The notes under the pieces: model-generated
The model's database searches: none
What the model was told of the DNA's origin: nothing
What the model saw: the letters and a program-made list of their open reading frames with translations, nothing else
Program-made: the position numbers and the translations under genes
Shown here: piece by piece, positions 53,736 through 62,268 of the stretch
Numbering within the stretch: position 1 is the stretch's first letter
How the letters are laid out: every line of letters begins with the position of its first letter
Source: Calothrix sp. NIES-2098
Lineage (GTDB): Bacteria > Cyanobacteriota > Cyanobacteriia > Cyanobacteriales > Nostocaceae
Assembly (NCBI GenBank): GCA_002368175.1
Contig: AP018172.1
Coordinates: 3,594,001 to 3,658,000 of the forward strand
DNA: 64,000 bases
Direction of reading: 5' to 3'

Positions 53736-54392
53736 CTAAATTTCAGGATGGCGAAACTCAAATTCTCCACACCAACCAATTTCCGGGACAAGTTTAGGTA
53801 GAGGAGGATCGGTGATGAGAGGAACCAATCTAATGATATAGCCAATATCAGCAATACCAGGACGGTTAAGTTGATACCACTGCTCTAAAGTCTCATCGTA
53901 TTCTTCCAAAGATATCTGTACAGTCATACTCGATAAGTAGGCATAAATTTCTACCAAATACTCTGCTGGCGGAACTTCAATAACCTGAAAAATCTCATAA
54001 TGCTGCTTGGGAGGTTTCCCGGAAATCGCATAACCTAACTCATCAGGATCGCCGCCTCCACAAAGAATTACGAATTTACCGCAAGGAATGTTTAATTTCC
54101 CAGATAAACGTCCAATCCAGTCGCGTTCTTCCTGCTCTGTTAAATCGCCTAAAACAAAGATTGTTTGATTATCAAGCGCACAGTCGCCATCAAAAAATAG
54201 AGGAATACAGATTCCGCGTCTCAATAGTTCCTCTATTTGTTGTTCTTCGCCACGACCTAAAATTTCGGAAATTTCTTCTGGCTGAAGATTACTACCTCCT
54301 AAACTTACAGAGGTAAGTACGTAGAAATGACCATCACAGAAAAACTCTTTTGATATAGGGATAGATCTACGCGACTCTAAGATTTCAGACAT
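53736..54392 (-). CDS. Hypothetical cyanobacterial protein
   Basis: 218 residues, acidic, soluble, no signal or membrane helix. Seen are a Gly/Glu-rich LGRGEEQQIEELLRRGIC and a Cys-rich core (FFDGDCALDN, VILCGGGDPDELGYAIS). I recognise no family and no catalytic motif. Coding is supported by length, clean ATG and composition. Confidence 0.7.
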   Translation of the reverse strand: MSEILESRRSIPISKEFFCDGHFYVLTSVSLGGSNLQPEEISEILGRGEEQQIEELLRRGICIPLFFDGDCALDNQTIFVLGDLTEQEERDWIGRLSGKLNIPCGKFVILCGGGDPDELGYAISGKPPKQHYEIFQVIEVPPAEYLVEIYAYLSSMTVQISLEEYDETLEQWYQLNRPGIADIGYIIRLVPLITDPPLPKLVPEIGWCGEFEFRHPEI

Positions 54393-54530
54393 ACACTTAT
54401 ATAAGTTATTATAAATACTTGATTTATCTTAACTACTTAGGTCTAGATAACTGTCAAAAATTTATGATTCGTCGCATTCGCAAAGCGATCGGGTGTTGCG
54501 ATCGCCTTCTATCGCACTCTTTGTTTGGTA

Positions 54531-55346
54531 TTAAATTTTATAGCCACGTTTGATGAGAGAAAAATACCAACTATCGGGGAGCAGTTTACGCAGCACGAGC
54601 AACAGTGGAGCAGGTTTGCCGACAGCATAGCGCAGCTTGGAACTGCGATCGCTTGCAGCTTGAAAGATTACTTTCGCAACAACTTCCGGCGATTCGCCAT
54701 TTCTCCCCGCTTCTTGGGAAATGCTTTCAACAGTATCTACCAAAGATTTATACATGGGTAGATTATCGCTCATAATAAACCGCCGACTGCTGCCGTAAAA
54801 CTCGGTTTTAATCGCCCCTGGTTCAATAATTTTAATCTTGATATTGAAGGGTGCTAATTCATAGTGCAAGGATTCGCTAAATCCTTCTACCGCCCATTTA
54901 GAACTGTGATAAATGCTGTATAAAGGGAAAGTAATTCGCCCTCCCATGCTGGCGATTTGAATAATTGTACCGCCACCTTGTTTCCGCATCTGGGGAATAA
55001 TGGCTCGCGTAACTCGCATCAAGCCAAACACATTTGTATTGAATTGCTGTTCTATGATGTCATCTGTCATCGCCTCAAATACGCCATCGACACCAAAACC
55101 TGCATTATTGACTAAGACATCAATTTGACCGAAATCTTGGATAGCAGATGCGATCGCAGTTTGAATACTGTTACTGTCAGTAACGTCTAAAGAATATAAC
55201 TTCAGGTTGGAGATGTTACATAAATCTTTGTCTTTGCTGGGGTTGCGCATAGTTGCAGCAACATTCCAGCCTTGTTGAGCAAAGTACATCGCAGCCAGTT
55301 TACCAATACCGCTGGATGTTCCGGTGATGAGGACTGTTTTAGGCAT
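54531..55346 (-). CDS. Short-chain dehydrogenase/reductase
   Basis: 271 residues. Rossmann cofactor motif TGTSSGIGKLAAMYFA, NNAG in VLVNNAGFGV, and catalytic S-Y-K (YSIYHSSKWAVEGFSE, with Ser at IASMGG). The Thr/Gly/Ser motif and AATMRNPSKDKDL (a basic residue after the second strand) suggest NADPH preference. The tail includes a helical membrane-like end KLLPDSWYFSLIKRGYKI. Substrate unknown; related to SDRs that act on lipids or retinol-like ketones. Confidence 0.9.
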   Translation of the reverse strand: MPKTVLITGTSSGIGKLAAMYFAQQGWNVAATMRNPSKDKDLCNISNLKLYSLDVTDSNSIQTAIASAIQDFGQIDVLVNNAGFGVDGVFEAMTDDIIEQQFNTNVFGLMRVTRAIIPQMRKQGGGTIIQIASMGGRITFPLYSIYHSSKWAVEGFSESLHYELAPFNIKIKIIEPGAIKTEFYGSSRRFIMSDNLPMYKSLVDTVESISQEAGRNGESPEVVAKVIFQAASDRSSKLRYAVGKPAPLLLVLRKLLPDSWYFSLIKRGYKI

Positions 55347-55525
55347 CGCTTCCGGTTAAGTGCGAATTTACAGTAAATAATCGACTATACTCCACACTCA
55401 GGTATAAATGGCTAAATTTCCTCAAAACCCAAGGCTAGATCGAGAGTGTGTTGAAGAAGCGATCGCATAATGTGCAATTATGTCAGTTTGAGTAAGTGAT
55501 ATTTACAATAATCAAATTTTTATAT

Positions 55526-55780
55526 TTATTTACAACTAATGATCCGCACATAAATTGCGCGGGCTGTTTCTCTATCTATTTCCTGAGTTATATTATCAAC
55601 TTTAATTTTAAAAATGGGAAGTTTCTCGATTACAGCTATCTTAGTTTCTAAATTTATACCAATTTCTAGCAATTGCTTCTGGATTTTTTCATTCGGAGTT
55701 TTGCAGAAAGTAACAATTCCTGTTTCTCCTATTCTGAGCAGTTCTAATGAACAACCCGCAACAGCAAAAGGCGTAAACAT
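55526..55780 (-). CDS. feoA: FeoA-family protein
   Basis: 84 residues, SH3-like FeoA fold: ELLRIGETGIVTFC, QKQLLEIGINLETKIAVIEKLP and KVDNITQEIDRETARAIYV. FeoA regulates the FeoB ferrous-iron transporter. No feoB is beside it here. It lies ~106 bp after fdxH on the same strand, the last visible member of the nif cluster, so an iron-supply role for nitrogenase is likely. A hairpin lies between the two. Confidence 0.85.
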   Translation of the reverse strand: MFTPFAVAGCSLELLRIGETGIVTFCKTPNEKIQKQLLEIGINLETKIAVIEKLPIFKIKVDNITQEIDRETARAIYVRIISCK

Positions 55781-55833
55781 GAAAAGTCTAAATATATAGA
55801 TAAGCTAAATGCATTAAAACAGCTTGCCCCAGG

Positions 55834-55867
55834 CTAGGATGAAGATACTTTTCATCCTTCATCCTAG
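55834..55867. repeat. Inverted repeat between fdxH and feoA
   Basis: Perfect 10-bp stem CTAGGATGAA (55834-55843) with TTCATCCTAG (55858-55867), 14-nt loop that itself holds a CATCC direct copy. No U tract follows on the minus strand, so it is more likely an RNA-stability or attenuation element than a full terminator. Confidence 0.55.
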
Positions 55868-55886
55868 TTCAAGCTATAACTGCACT

Positions 55887-56186
55887 CTAGACAAGATACG
55901 GTTCTTGATGAGTCTTAATCGTGCAATTAGAACGGGGGTAAGTAACACAAAGTAAAGCAAAGCCCTTAGACATTTGCTCGTCATCCAAGAAGATTTGATC
56001 GGATTGATCTACTTCACCTTCAACAACTTTACCAACACAACTAGAGCAAGAACCTGAATGACAAGAGAAGGGTAAATCAATACCATTTTCTCCTGCTGCT
56101 TCTAGGATGGTTGTATCTTCATCCACTTCAATTGTGGTGTCGAGGTCTTCTTTTTTGTTGATTAATCTAACTTGGTAGGTAGCCAT
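55887..56186 (-). CDS. fdxH: Heterocyst-type [2Fe-2S] ferredoxin
   Basis: 99 residues. The plant-type cluster motif is CHSGSCSSCVGK with the fourth Cys in ALLCVTYPRSNC. Sequence matches FdxH of Anabaena, including the heterocyst-specific basic residues at the start (VRLINKKEDLDTTIEVDE). It donates electrons to nitrogenase reductase in heterocysts. It lies downstream of hesA-hesB, as in other Nostocales. Confidence 0.95.
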   Translation of the reverse strand: MATYQVRLINKKEDLDTTIEVDEDTTILEAAGENGIDLPFSCHSGSCSSCVGKVVEGEVDQSDQIFLDDEQMSKGFALLCVTYPRSNCTIKTHQEPYLV

Positions 56187-56297
56187 TTTCCGATTCTCCT
56201 CAAACTAATACAATTAGATTTAATTTCCTGAATTTGTCAGTCGCTCTGTGCTACTCGTTGTCAAGCTACCTGAAGTGCGACTTGTGATTTGTCATTT

Positions 56298-56326
56298 GTC
56301 ATTAGTAATTACAAATAACTAATGAC
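56298..56326. repeat. Inverted repeat in the hesB-fdxH gap
   Basis: Perfect 9-bp stem GTCATTAGT (56298-56306) with ACTAATGAC (56318-56326), part of the dispersed GTCATTTGTCATTAGTAA repeat found between several nif genes. Confidence 0.65.
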
Positions 56327-56376
56327 TCATAACAAAAAACGGATGAAATGATGATGCAATTTAAATGTGTTGTAGT

Positions 56377-56748
56377 TTAGCTGCAAGGTACACCATTAGG
56401 CGTGCAATCACCAGCTTTGAAGGACTTGCCACAACCGCAATTTTCAGTTGCGTTGGGGTTGGTAAACTTAAAGCCGCTTTCCATTACCCCATCAATAAAA
56501 TCGATCACAACTCCTTCTAATAACGGTGCGCTTTTCGCATCAACGTAAAGTAACACCTTGCCTTGCTCAATTACCAAATCGTCTGGTTGCGGCTTGCTAG
56601 TAATATCGATTCCATATTCATAGCCACTGCAACCACCATCTTTTACAGAAATGCGGACGCCTTTAGTCGCACCATTAGGATCGGGGGCAGAAGCGACTAA
56701 GAACGCCCGCAGACGAAATTCGGCTTTTTCTGTCAAAGTTACAGTCAT
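56377..56748 (-). CDS. hesB: HesB, A-type Fe-S carrier
   Basis: 123 residues from the ATG at 56748, preceded by GGAG; a TTG one codon upstream is not needed. A-type carrier fold with the three conserved Cys: one in KDGGCSGYEYGI, and CGCGKSF near the end. The protein hands Fe-S clusters to target proteins, with a nif-linked role. It follows hesA. Confidence 0.93.
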   Translation of the reverse strand: MTVTLTEKAEFRLRAFLVASAPDPNGATKGVRISVKDGGCSGYEYGIDITSKPQPDDLVIEQGKVLLYVDAKSAPLLEGVVIDFIDGVMESGFKFTNPNATENCGCGKSFKAGDCTPNGVPCS

Positions 56749-56810
56749 CAATTCTCCTGATTTGTAGCGATGAGGTGTTCTGTTTACAGGTGGGGTATTT
56801 GTTGTTTGTC

Positions 56811-56868
56811 ATTAGTCATTTGTTATGGGTCATTTGTAATTACAAATGGCAGAAAACAAATGACTAAT
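56811..56868. repeat. Nested inverted repeat in the hesA-hesB gap
   Basis: A perfect 14-bp stem ATTAGTCATTTGTT (56811-56824) with AACAAATGACTAAT (56855-56868) encloses the 18-nt perfect palindrome CATTTGTAATTACAAATG (56831-56848). On minus-strand RNA this would form a long hairpin with a second hairpin in its loop. Confidence 0.85.
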
Positions 56869-56890
56869 AATTTTGGTGCAAATAAGCCGA

Positions 56891-57691
56891 TCATTTTGTG
56901 CAATTACTGGTGGGTTCCATAGAACCTGATTGCGCGTATCTCCAGGGCGCATTGTTACCGCATACTGGACAAGAGCGATCGCGCTGAGAACGGCGTTTAG
57001 CAAATTCCATCCGATTTAGGTCTATTGTCAACAGTTGTGACAGTAACGGTTGACTAAAACCAGTGATCAACTTGATCGCTTCTAAAGCCGTTAGACAAGC
57101 TAATGTCCCAGAAACAGCGCCTAAAACTGAAAATCCACGCCTATCCCAATCAGGCTTTTCTGGAAACAGACAAGATAAACAAGGAGTCACACCAGGAATA
57201 ATCGTAGTCAGGTAAGCCTCCATCCCATCCATTGCTGCTTCCACCATTGGTTTTCGCCAACGCACACAAGCTGCATTCAACAAATTGCGTTCGGTAAAAT
57301 TGTGGGCGCAGTCAAGAGCCATATCAGCTGACTGTACCAACTCATCTACATTTTCTGGGGTGATGTAATCATGAATTGCTTCGACTTGGACATCAGGATT
57401 AATCGCGTCCAGAGTTTCTTTAGCTTTGAATACCCTTGGCTTACCTACCCAATCGTCACTCATGAGGATCTGACGATTCATATCATCTAGCCGCAGGTCT
57501 CCACCCCGAACTAAGATTAGTCGCCCAACGCCCGCTACTGCTAGGTAAAGCGCCGCCGTACCGCCTAATCCCCCCACACCTGTAACCAGAACCGTCGCTG
57601 ACTTCAGGCGCTTCTGAGCTAGTTCGCCAAAGTTAGGGAGCATCATTTGGCGACTATAGCGTTCTAATTCGGTAGGCGTCAGGTTTACCAC
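56891..57691 (-). CDS. hesA: HesA, ThiF/MoeB-like adenylyltransferase
   Basis: 266 residues from a GTG at 57691 set by AGGAGG. E1-like fold: ATP loop VTGVGGLGGTAALYLA, DDMNRQILMS, the Arg pair and zinc Cys pairs CLSC and CPVC. There is no obvious catalytic Cys for ubiquitin-like transfer, so adenylation or sulfur-transfer is likely. HesA supports nitrogenase metallocluster assembly in cyanobacteria. Located between nifW and hesB. Confidence 0.92.
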   Translation of the reverse strand: MVNLTPTELERYSRQMMLPNFGELAQKRLKSATVLVTGVGGLGGTAALYLAVAGVGRLILVRGGDLRLDDMNRQILMSDDWVGKPRVFKAKETLDAINPDVQVEAIHDYITPENVDELVQSADMALDCAHNFTERNLLNAACVRWRKPMVEAAMDGMEAYLTTIIPGVTPCLSCLFPEKPDWDRRGFSVLGAVSGTLACLTALEAIKLITGFSQPLLSQLLTIDLNRMEFAKRRSQRDRSCPVCGNNAPWRYAQSGSMEPTSNCTK

Positions 57692-57697
57692 TTTTTA

Positions 57698-57703
57698 CCT
57701 CCT
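57698..57703 (-). promoter_or_regulatory. RBS for hesA overlapping the nifW stop
   Basis: AGGAGG on the minus strand, 6 nt before the GTG at 57691; it overlaps the nifW TAG at 57702-57704, so translation of nifW and hesA is closely linked. Confidence 0.8.
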
Positions 57704-58019
57704 AATCAGAAGTGATTTCTGTCAGCTTGACTACATTTTTTGGCTTATCGTTAAACACCTTAAATAGCTTTTGTTCTTGAGGTGTTGATTCGATAAATAC
57801 CTCATAGGCTTTTTGCAAAGCTATGGCATATTGATTGAGTTTTTCCTCTGCGCTTAAATCGGGAGAATTCTCATCAATTTCTCTCATGAATTGAGAGAAT
57901 TTTTTTAAAATATGTAGACGATTTACATTCACAAATTTTTGGTCGTAGGGCAGGTTAAAAAACTGAAAGAATTCCTCTGCATCTACGAGCTGCTTGAACT
58001 CATCAATAGTCCTGCTCAT
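57702..58019 (-). CDS. nifW: NifW nitrogenase-stabilising protein
   Basis: 105 residues. Family marks: FKQLVDAEEFFQFFNLPYDQ near the start and ALQKAYEVFIES. NifW binds and protects the MoFe protein. The start overlaps the preceding DUF683 gene by ATGA, and the stop is within the hesA RBS. Confidence 0.93.
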   Translation of the reverse strand: MSRTIDEFKQLVDAEEFFQFFNLPYDQKFVNVNRLHILKKFSQFMREIDENSPDLSAEEKLNQYAIALQKAYEVFIESTPQEQKLFKVFNDKPKNVVKLTEITSD

Positions 58020-58234
58020 TGACCCTTCTCCATTTTTTTAAGCTGTTTCTTAAGTTCATCTAACTCGCGATAGATGGCATAAGTCTCAGCTGCAACATCC
58101 ATTAGTTTCTCAAAGTCTGTTGGTAGTCCCTCTGCTAAGTCATGCAGATCCATTTTCATTTGACCTGCTTTACTATTGAGGCGTCTGATCTTACCTTTTA
58201 GCTCCTCAATACTTTTATCTTCTGCTTGCACCAT
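58016..58234 (-). CDS. DUF683/CCE_0567-family small protein
   Basis: 72 residues from the ATG at 58234, preceded by GGAGAGG; an upstream TTG frame adds 23 unrelated residues. Helical hairpin of Rop-like shape: EELKGKIRRLNSKAGQMKMDLHDL and YAIYRELDELKKQLKKME. In nif clusters this family is small, metal-binding, and probably assists cofactor work. It couples to nifW by ATGA overlap. Confidence 0.9.
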   Translation of the reverse strand: MVQAEDKSIEELKGKIRRLNSKAGQMKMDLHDLAEGLPTDFEKLMDVAAETYAIYRELDELKKQLKKMEKGQ

Positions 58235-58350
58235 CAGCCTCTCCTTATTAAAAAGTGCTGAGTGCTGAGTGATAAGTACAAAGTTAAGAATTATGCAATA
58301 CATAATTCCTAATGTTTAAATTCTCACTCAGGACTCAAGACTTATGAATA

Positions 58351-58827
58351 TTAAAGCTTGCCAACTTCCGGGAAGCGTTTTGCTAAATCAATGCCTTTTT
58401 CTATGAGTTTGGCTCCTTCTTCTGCAACTTTTTCTAAGGAATCAAAACCAAAGCGATGAGCATCTCTTAAGGTTCTGGCTACTAACAAAAGACGACCAGA
58501 AAACACAAGTACCCAGCCAAATCCTTCATGGCTTAAGTCAACTACGACTTGAGAAATTAAACCTGTTTCTTTTTCAATACAAGCAGCTACAGCCCGGTAA
58601 AATGCCATAATCCGAGCTTTAGTCAGGGGATCTACTTCACCATCTAGAGGAATTTCGCGTTTCTTTTGTTTGGTGACAACATAGGGTTTGAGAATTAAAT
58701 CATCTGCCCAATTACGGTAAGTACCGTAAGTATCTTGTCCGCGAATTTGTTGCACGATCGCTTTCAGGAAAGGTGAGTTTACTACTGTGCTGCTAGCAGT
58801 ACCGTTAAGGCTATTATCTATGCTCAT
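58351..58827 (-). CDS. NifX-associated protein (DUF269)
   Basis: 158 residues, DUF269: SPFLKAIVQQIRGQDTYGTY, KARIMAFYRAVAACIEKETG and GFGWVLVFSGRLLLVARTLRD. It is always found beside nifX and is thought to help in FeMo-cofactor handling. The ATG overlaps the nifX stop by ATGA at 58824-58827. Confidence 0.92.
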   Translation of the reverse strand: MSIDNSLNGTASSTVVNSPFLKAIVQQIRGQDTYGTYRNWADDLILKPYVVTKQKKREIPLDGEVDPLTKARIMAFYRAVAACIEKETGLISQVVVDLSHEGFGWVLVFSGRLLLVARTLRDAHRFGFDSLEKVAEEGAKLIEKGIDLAKRFPEVGKL

Positions 58828-59237
58828 ACTGTTGCTTCATTTTCTAATTCATCGGCAAAGGTTGTGTCTTTTTGCTTTAAAGCTTTACGCAACCAAGGTG
58901 GAGGATTACCTTTGAGTGTTTGAACTAATTTAGTTAACACTTCTACGATTTCTTCTTCTTCCGATCGCGCTTTAATTGGGGTGACACCTTTTTTAATTAA
59001 ACGAGCAGCAGCACTACCACCAATTGCTAATACATAAACAATTGTGCAGTCCTCTAGCGCTGCCAATTTTGGTGTGATTTTATCCTCGTTACCATCTTCT
59101 TTGAGGTCGCCTTCAAAGGTCAAAGTCTCAACAAATGAATATCCCTCATCTGAGACTTCATAAACCTCAATTTGTCTTGCCCATCCGAAGTGAGCATTAA
59201 TATGAACTCGGTCACTTGTCGTAAAGGCAATTTTCAT
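58824..59237 (-). CDS. nifX: NifX, FeMo-cofactor precursor carrier
   Basis: 137 residues. A dinitrogenase cofactor-binding fold: MKIAFTTSDRVHINAHFGWA with the NAHFGWA loop, then DCTIVYVLAIGGSAAARLIK. NifX binds NifB-co and the VK-cluster and passes them to NifEN. It is downstream of nifN with a ~130-bp gap that contains dispersed repeats. Confidence 0.93.
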   Translation of the reverse strand: MKIAFTTSDRVHINAHFGWARQIEVYEVSDEGYSFVETLTFEGDLKEDGNEDKITPKLAALEDCTIVYVLAIGGSAAARLIKKGVTPIKARSEEEEIVEVLTKLVQTLKGNPPPWLRKALKQKDTTFADELENEATV

Positions 59238-59269
59238 TTTTATTTGTCCTCTCTTACAAAGTTCTGATC

Positions 59270-59365
59270 GCCGGAAGCCGACGCTCCGACTTTGCGCTTT
59301 GTCATTTGTTGTTGGTCAAGAGTCAAAAGTCCAAAGTCAACAGTATATAAATATTGACTCTTGAC
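59270..59365. repeat. Dispersed repeat between nifN and nifX
   Basis: GGAAGCCGACGCTCCGACTT (palindromic GC-rich block), then GTCATTTGTTGTTGGTCAAG and an AGTCAAAAGTCCAAAGTCAA run. Same family as the repeats at 56285-56330, 56800-56870 and 62135-62240. Confidence 0.65.
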
Positions 59366-59367
59366 TC

Positions 59368-60687
59368 CTACCAATCTCCATGAAAGTGTTTAACTCTCTC
59401 TTCTTCTGCTTCTAAAAAGAGGTTTCCCATACCAAATAAAAGCTCCATTGTGCCTCTGTAACCGACTTTGGTAAATTGACCGTTACCTAAGCGATCGTAA
59501 ATAGGGATTCCTAAACGATAGAGGGGAACAGAAAGACGCTTTGCGATCGCACCGACGTTAGAATTGCCAATCAACAAGTCTGAGCCTGCTGCTAGGTCTT
59601 CAAAGTCTTCTAAATCGCCGATGGTTACGCTTTTGATGGGGAGTTGTTCCAAAAGAGGCGATCGCGTTGTTGTCACCGCAGCATGAATTTGCGCTCCCAT
59701 TGATTGTAGGAAATGCACTGCTGACCACAACAAATCTGGTTCTAAAGCTAAAGATACGCGTTTAGCACCAAAATAAAAGTGAGTATCTAACATTGCGTCT
59801 TGCAGTTGGCGACGCTGGCGGCGATATTTTTCAGGGACACTGTTACCGCTAAGAACGGCTAAGGCGTGGAGGAATTCGTCTACAGGCTCTAATCCTGTGA
59901 GTTGACCAAAAACTTCGTAAGGAATACCAAACCGTTCTTGGAGGATTCGCGCTGCACCGCGCATACTTTCACCAAGTGCGATCGTGAAGGCTGAACCGCC
60001 AACTTCTTTGAGTTGTGCAACAGTTGTTCCGCTAGCTGTAATCGCACTATAAGAATCTTCTAAGTGTCCATCTAAGGAAGCACTCAAATCGGGTACAACG
60101 ATGGGAACTAACCCAAAGCTAGTCACCATCTCTTTGATTTCTTGGATATCCCCTGGTGTAAAAGAGGAACCAGCCAGAATTGTCACTTGCTCAATTCTGG
60201 TTGCACAAAGTCGAGGAATTTCCTTAACGATACTTTCTACAGCAACTGCAAAGCCATCTTGCAAAGCACCTTTAAAATCTGGTGTCGGAGCAAAGATAAT
60301 TGGTAGGCGATCCAATTCTGGATGTCGTTCCCGAATCTCTTTCAGGAAACGTTCTATGTCATCGCCTCTAGTTTCTGTTAACCCAGTGCTACATAGACCG
60401 ATAATTTCTGGCTGGGACTTCTCTACCAGAGTGAGAATTGCTTGTTCCACATTTTCTTCACCACCCAAAATGGTAGTTACTTCTGTCATGGCTGTAGTTG
60501 CTAGGGGAATTGCTTCCCGAAAATGCCGTACTAACACAACTTTGGCAAAAGCAGTACAACCTTGCGAACCGTGAAACAAGGGAATCATTCCCTTCAATCC
60601 CAAAAAGGCTAAAGATGCACCTAAAGCTTGGCTTTGCTTTAAAGGATTAACTGTAACTGGTTTGTTGGGAGCAGTAACGATCGCCAT
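59368..60687 (-). CDS. nifN: NifN, FeMo-cofactor scaffold subunit
   Basis: 439 residues. Nitrogenase component-1-like fold; Cys in HGSQGCTAFAKVVLVRHF ligates a cluster, with the LCSTGLTETRGDDIER region and the C-terminal RLGIPIYDRLGNG. With NifE it forms the tetramer on which FeMo-cofactor is built. Starts on the nifE stop (TAATG), so translation is coupled. Confidence 0.95.
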   Translation of the reverse strand: MAIVTAPNKPVTVNPLKQSQALGASLAFLGLKGMIPLFHGSQGCTAFAKVVLVRHFREAIPLATTAMTEVTTILGGEENVEQAILTLVEKSQPEIIGLCSTGLTETRGDDIERFLKEIRERHPELDRLPIIFAPTPDFKGALQDGFAVAVESIVKEIPRLCATRIEQVTILAGSSFTPGDIQEIKEMVTSFGLVPIVVPDLSASLDGHLEDSYSAITASGTTVAQLKEVGGSAFTIALGESMRGAARILQERFGIPYEVFGQLTGLEPVDEFLHALAVLSGNSVPEKYRRQRRQLQDAMLDTHFYFGAKRVSLALEPDLLWSAVHFLQSMGAQIHAAVTTTRSPLLEQLPIKSVTIGDLEDFEDLAAGSDLLIGNSNVGAIAKRLSVPLYRLGIPIYDRLGNGQFTKVGYRGTMELLFGMGNLFLEAEEERVKHFHGDW

Positions 60688-62111
60688 TAGCTAACCTCTT
60701 CTACTAAGCCGGTTTCATCAGACGCGGTGAAAAACCCTGTTTCCTCATCCCAAGGCGCAGGCTTGCGGATTTGTTCCCAAATTGGGCTATAGAGAGCTTC
60801 ATACAGTTCTCGTGCCATTTCTACCATTCCCACATAACCTGCATACGGATGGTGGCGTTCTTGGTTAATGTCGAGGAAGGGAATCCGGGCTTTGAGGGCT
60901 GTATATTGGTTACGACCACCAGCAATTAACATATCGGCATTGGTATCTTTCACCAGTTGCAGCAGTTCTTTAGCATTGCCTTTTTCCAGCATGATGCCTT
61001 CTGTACCGAGTAATTTCTTAATTTTGGCTTTGTCTTCTTCTGTACTTTTTCTAGTGCTGGTGGCGACAACTTCTATACCTAAGTCTTTTGCTGCGGAGAT
61101 AATTGACCAACTCTTGACACCGCCAGTATATAAGACAACGCGCTTGCCTTTGAGGCGGGCACGATAGGGAGCCAAAGCTAAATCTAGGGCAGCAGTTTCT
61201 TCGGCAATTAGCTTTTCTGTACGTTCTTGCAGATCGGGATCTCCCAATTTGGCAGCAATATTCCGCAGACAACGGTTCATGTCATCGATGCCGTAGAAAG
61301 ACTCTTCAATGTAAGGGATACCGTAACGCTCCTCCATTTTTCTGGCCATGTTGAGCAATGCGCGCGAGCAGATCATTACATTCAACTTGGCACGATGAGC
61401 GTAGGTTATTTCTTGATAGCGAGCATCACCTGTAATTTTCGATAAGACACGGATGCCCAATTTTTCTAACAGTGGCGTCACTCCCCACATTTCGCCGGCG
61501 ATGTTGTACTCACCGATTAAGTTAATATCATAGGGCGTCGTGTACTCTGGTTCTGCTGTACCAACTACATATTCCAGCAAAGCTTCACCGCCAAAGCGAT
61601 TACCCAAGTTTTTACTCCCAATAAATCCCGGAGCAATTACCGGAATCACTGGAGTACCAATTTTTTCTGCCGCAGTTTTGCAAATAGCATCAATATCATC
61701 ACCAATCAAAGCAGTCACGCAGGTAGCGTAGACAAATACGGCTGCTGGATTGTAGCGTTTATGTATTTCGAGGATGGCTTTGTAGAGCTTCTTTTCGCCA
61801 CCAAAGATTACATCATTTTCGCTTAAGTCAGTGGTAAACCCCGTTTTGTAGAGTGTGGGGCCAGAAGAGAGACTACCACGACTTCCCCAGGAATTTCCAG
61901 CACAAGCGATCGGCCCGTGAACTAAATGAGCCGCATCAGTAATTGGTACTAAAGCAATCATTGCGCCATCAAAAGCACAACCGCCTTGAGCCGCGCCTGG
62001 TTGCGCTTGTTGGGCGCAAGACTTGTTTTTCTTTTCGCTTTGTTTGTGCTGATTATGTTCGCATCCTGGCTCACTAAGCAGCTCGTTAATTTTGCCTTGG
62101 GTGATTTTCAT
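60687..62111 (-). CDS. nifE: NifE, FeMo-cofactor scaffold subunit
   Basis: 474 residues. Cluster Cys in EPGCEHN, GGCAFDGAMIAL and HGPIACAGNSWGSRG, Cys in VYATCVTALIGDD; C-terminal FLDINQERHHPYAGYVG replaces the MoFe residues that hold FeMo-co. An N-terminal KKNKSCAQQAQPGAAQG insert is present. NifE pairs with NifN; the two genes overlap by one base. Confidence 0.95.
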   Translation of the reverse strand: MKITQGKINELLSEPGCEHNQHKQSEKKNKSCAQQAQPGAAQGGCAFDGAMIALVPITDAAHLVHGPIACAGNSWGSRGSLSSGPTLYKTGFTTDLSENDVIFGGEKKLYKAILEIHKRYNPAAVFVYATCVTALIGDDIDAICKTAAEKIGTPVIPVIAPGFIGSKNLGNRFGGEALLEYVVGTAEPEYTTPYDINLIGEYNIAGEMWGVTPLLEKLGIRVLSKITGDARYQEITYAHRAKLNVMICSRALLNMARKMEERYGIPYIEESFYGIDDMNRCLRNIAAKLGDPDLQERTEKLIAEETAALDLALAPYRARLKGKRVVLYTGGVKSWSIISAAKDLGIEVVATSTRKSTEEDKAKIKKLLGTEGIMLEKGNAKELLQLVKDTNADMLIAGGRNQYTALKARIPFLDINQERHHPYAGYVGMVEMARELYEALYSPIWEQIRKPAPWDEETGFFTASDETGLVEEVS

Positions 62112-62134
62112 CTCTCTTCTCTTTTTGGATGGCA

Positions 62135-62240
62135 GTTGTAATTTGTCATTTGTCCTTCGTCATTTGTCATTTGAATAACCAATAACTAATAATTAATAAC
62201 TAATAACTAATGACCAATGACTTTTGACTCTTGACTAAAG
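62135..62240. repeat. Dispersed repeat before nifE
   Basis: GTCATTTGTCCTTCGTCATT blocks then runs of ATAACTAATAATTAATAACT and CTAATGACCAATGACTTTTG, ending with TTGACTCTTGACTAAAGG. A low-complexity version of the same repeat family. Confidence 0.65.
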
Positions 62241-62268
62241 GTAATGGGTAATGTGTAGCAACTAATTT

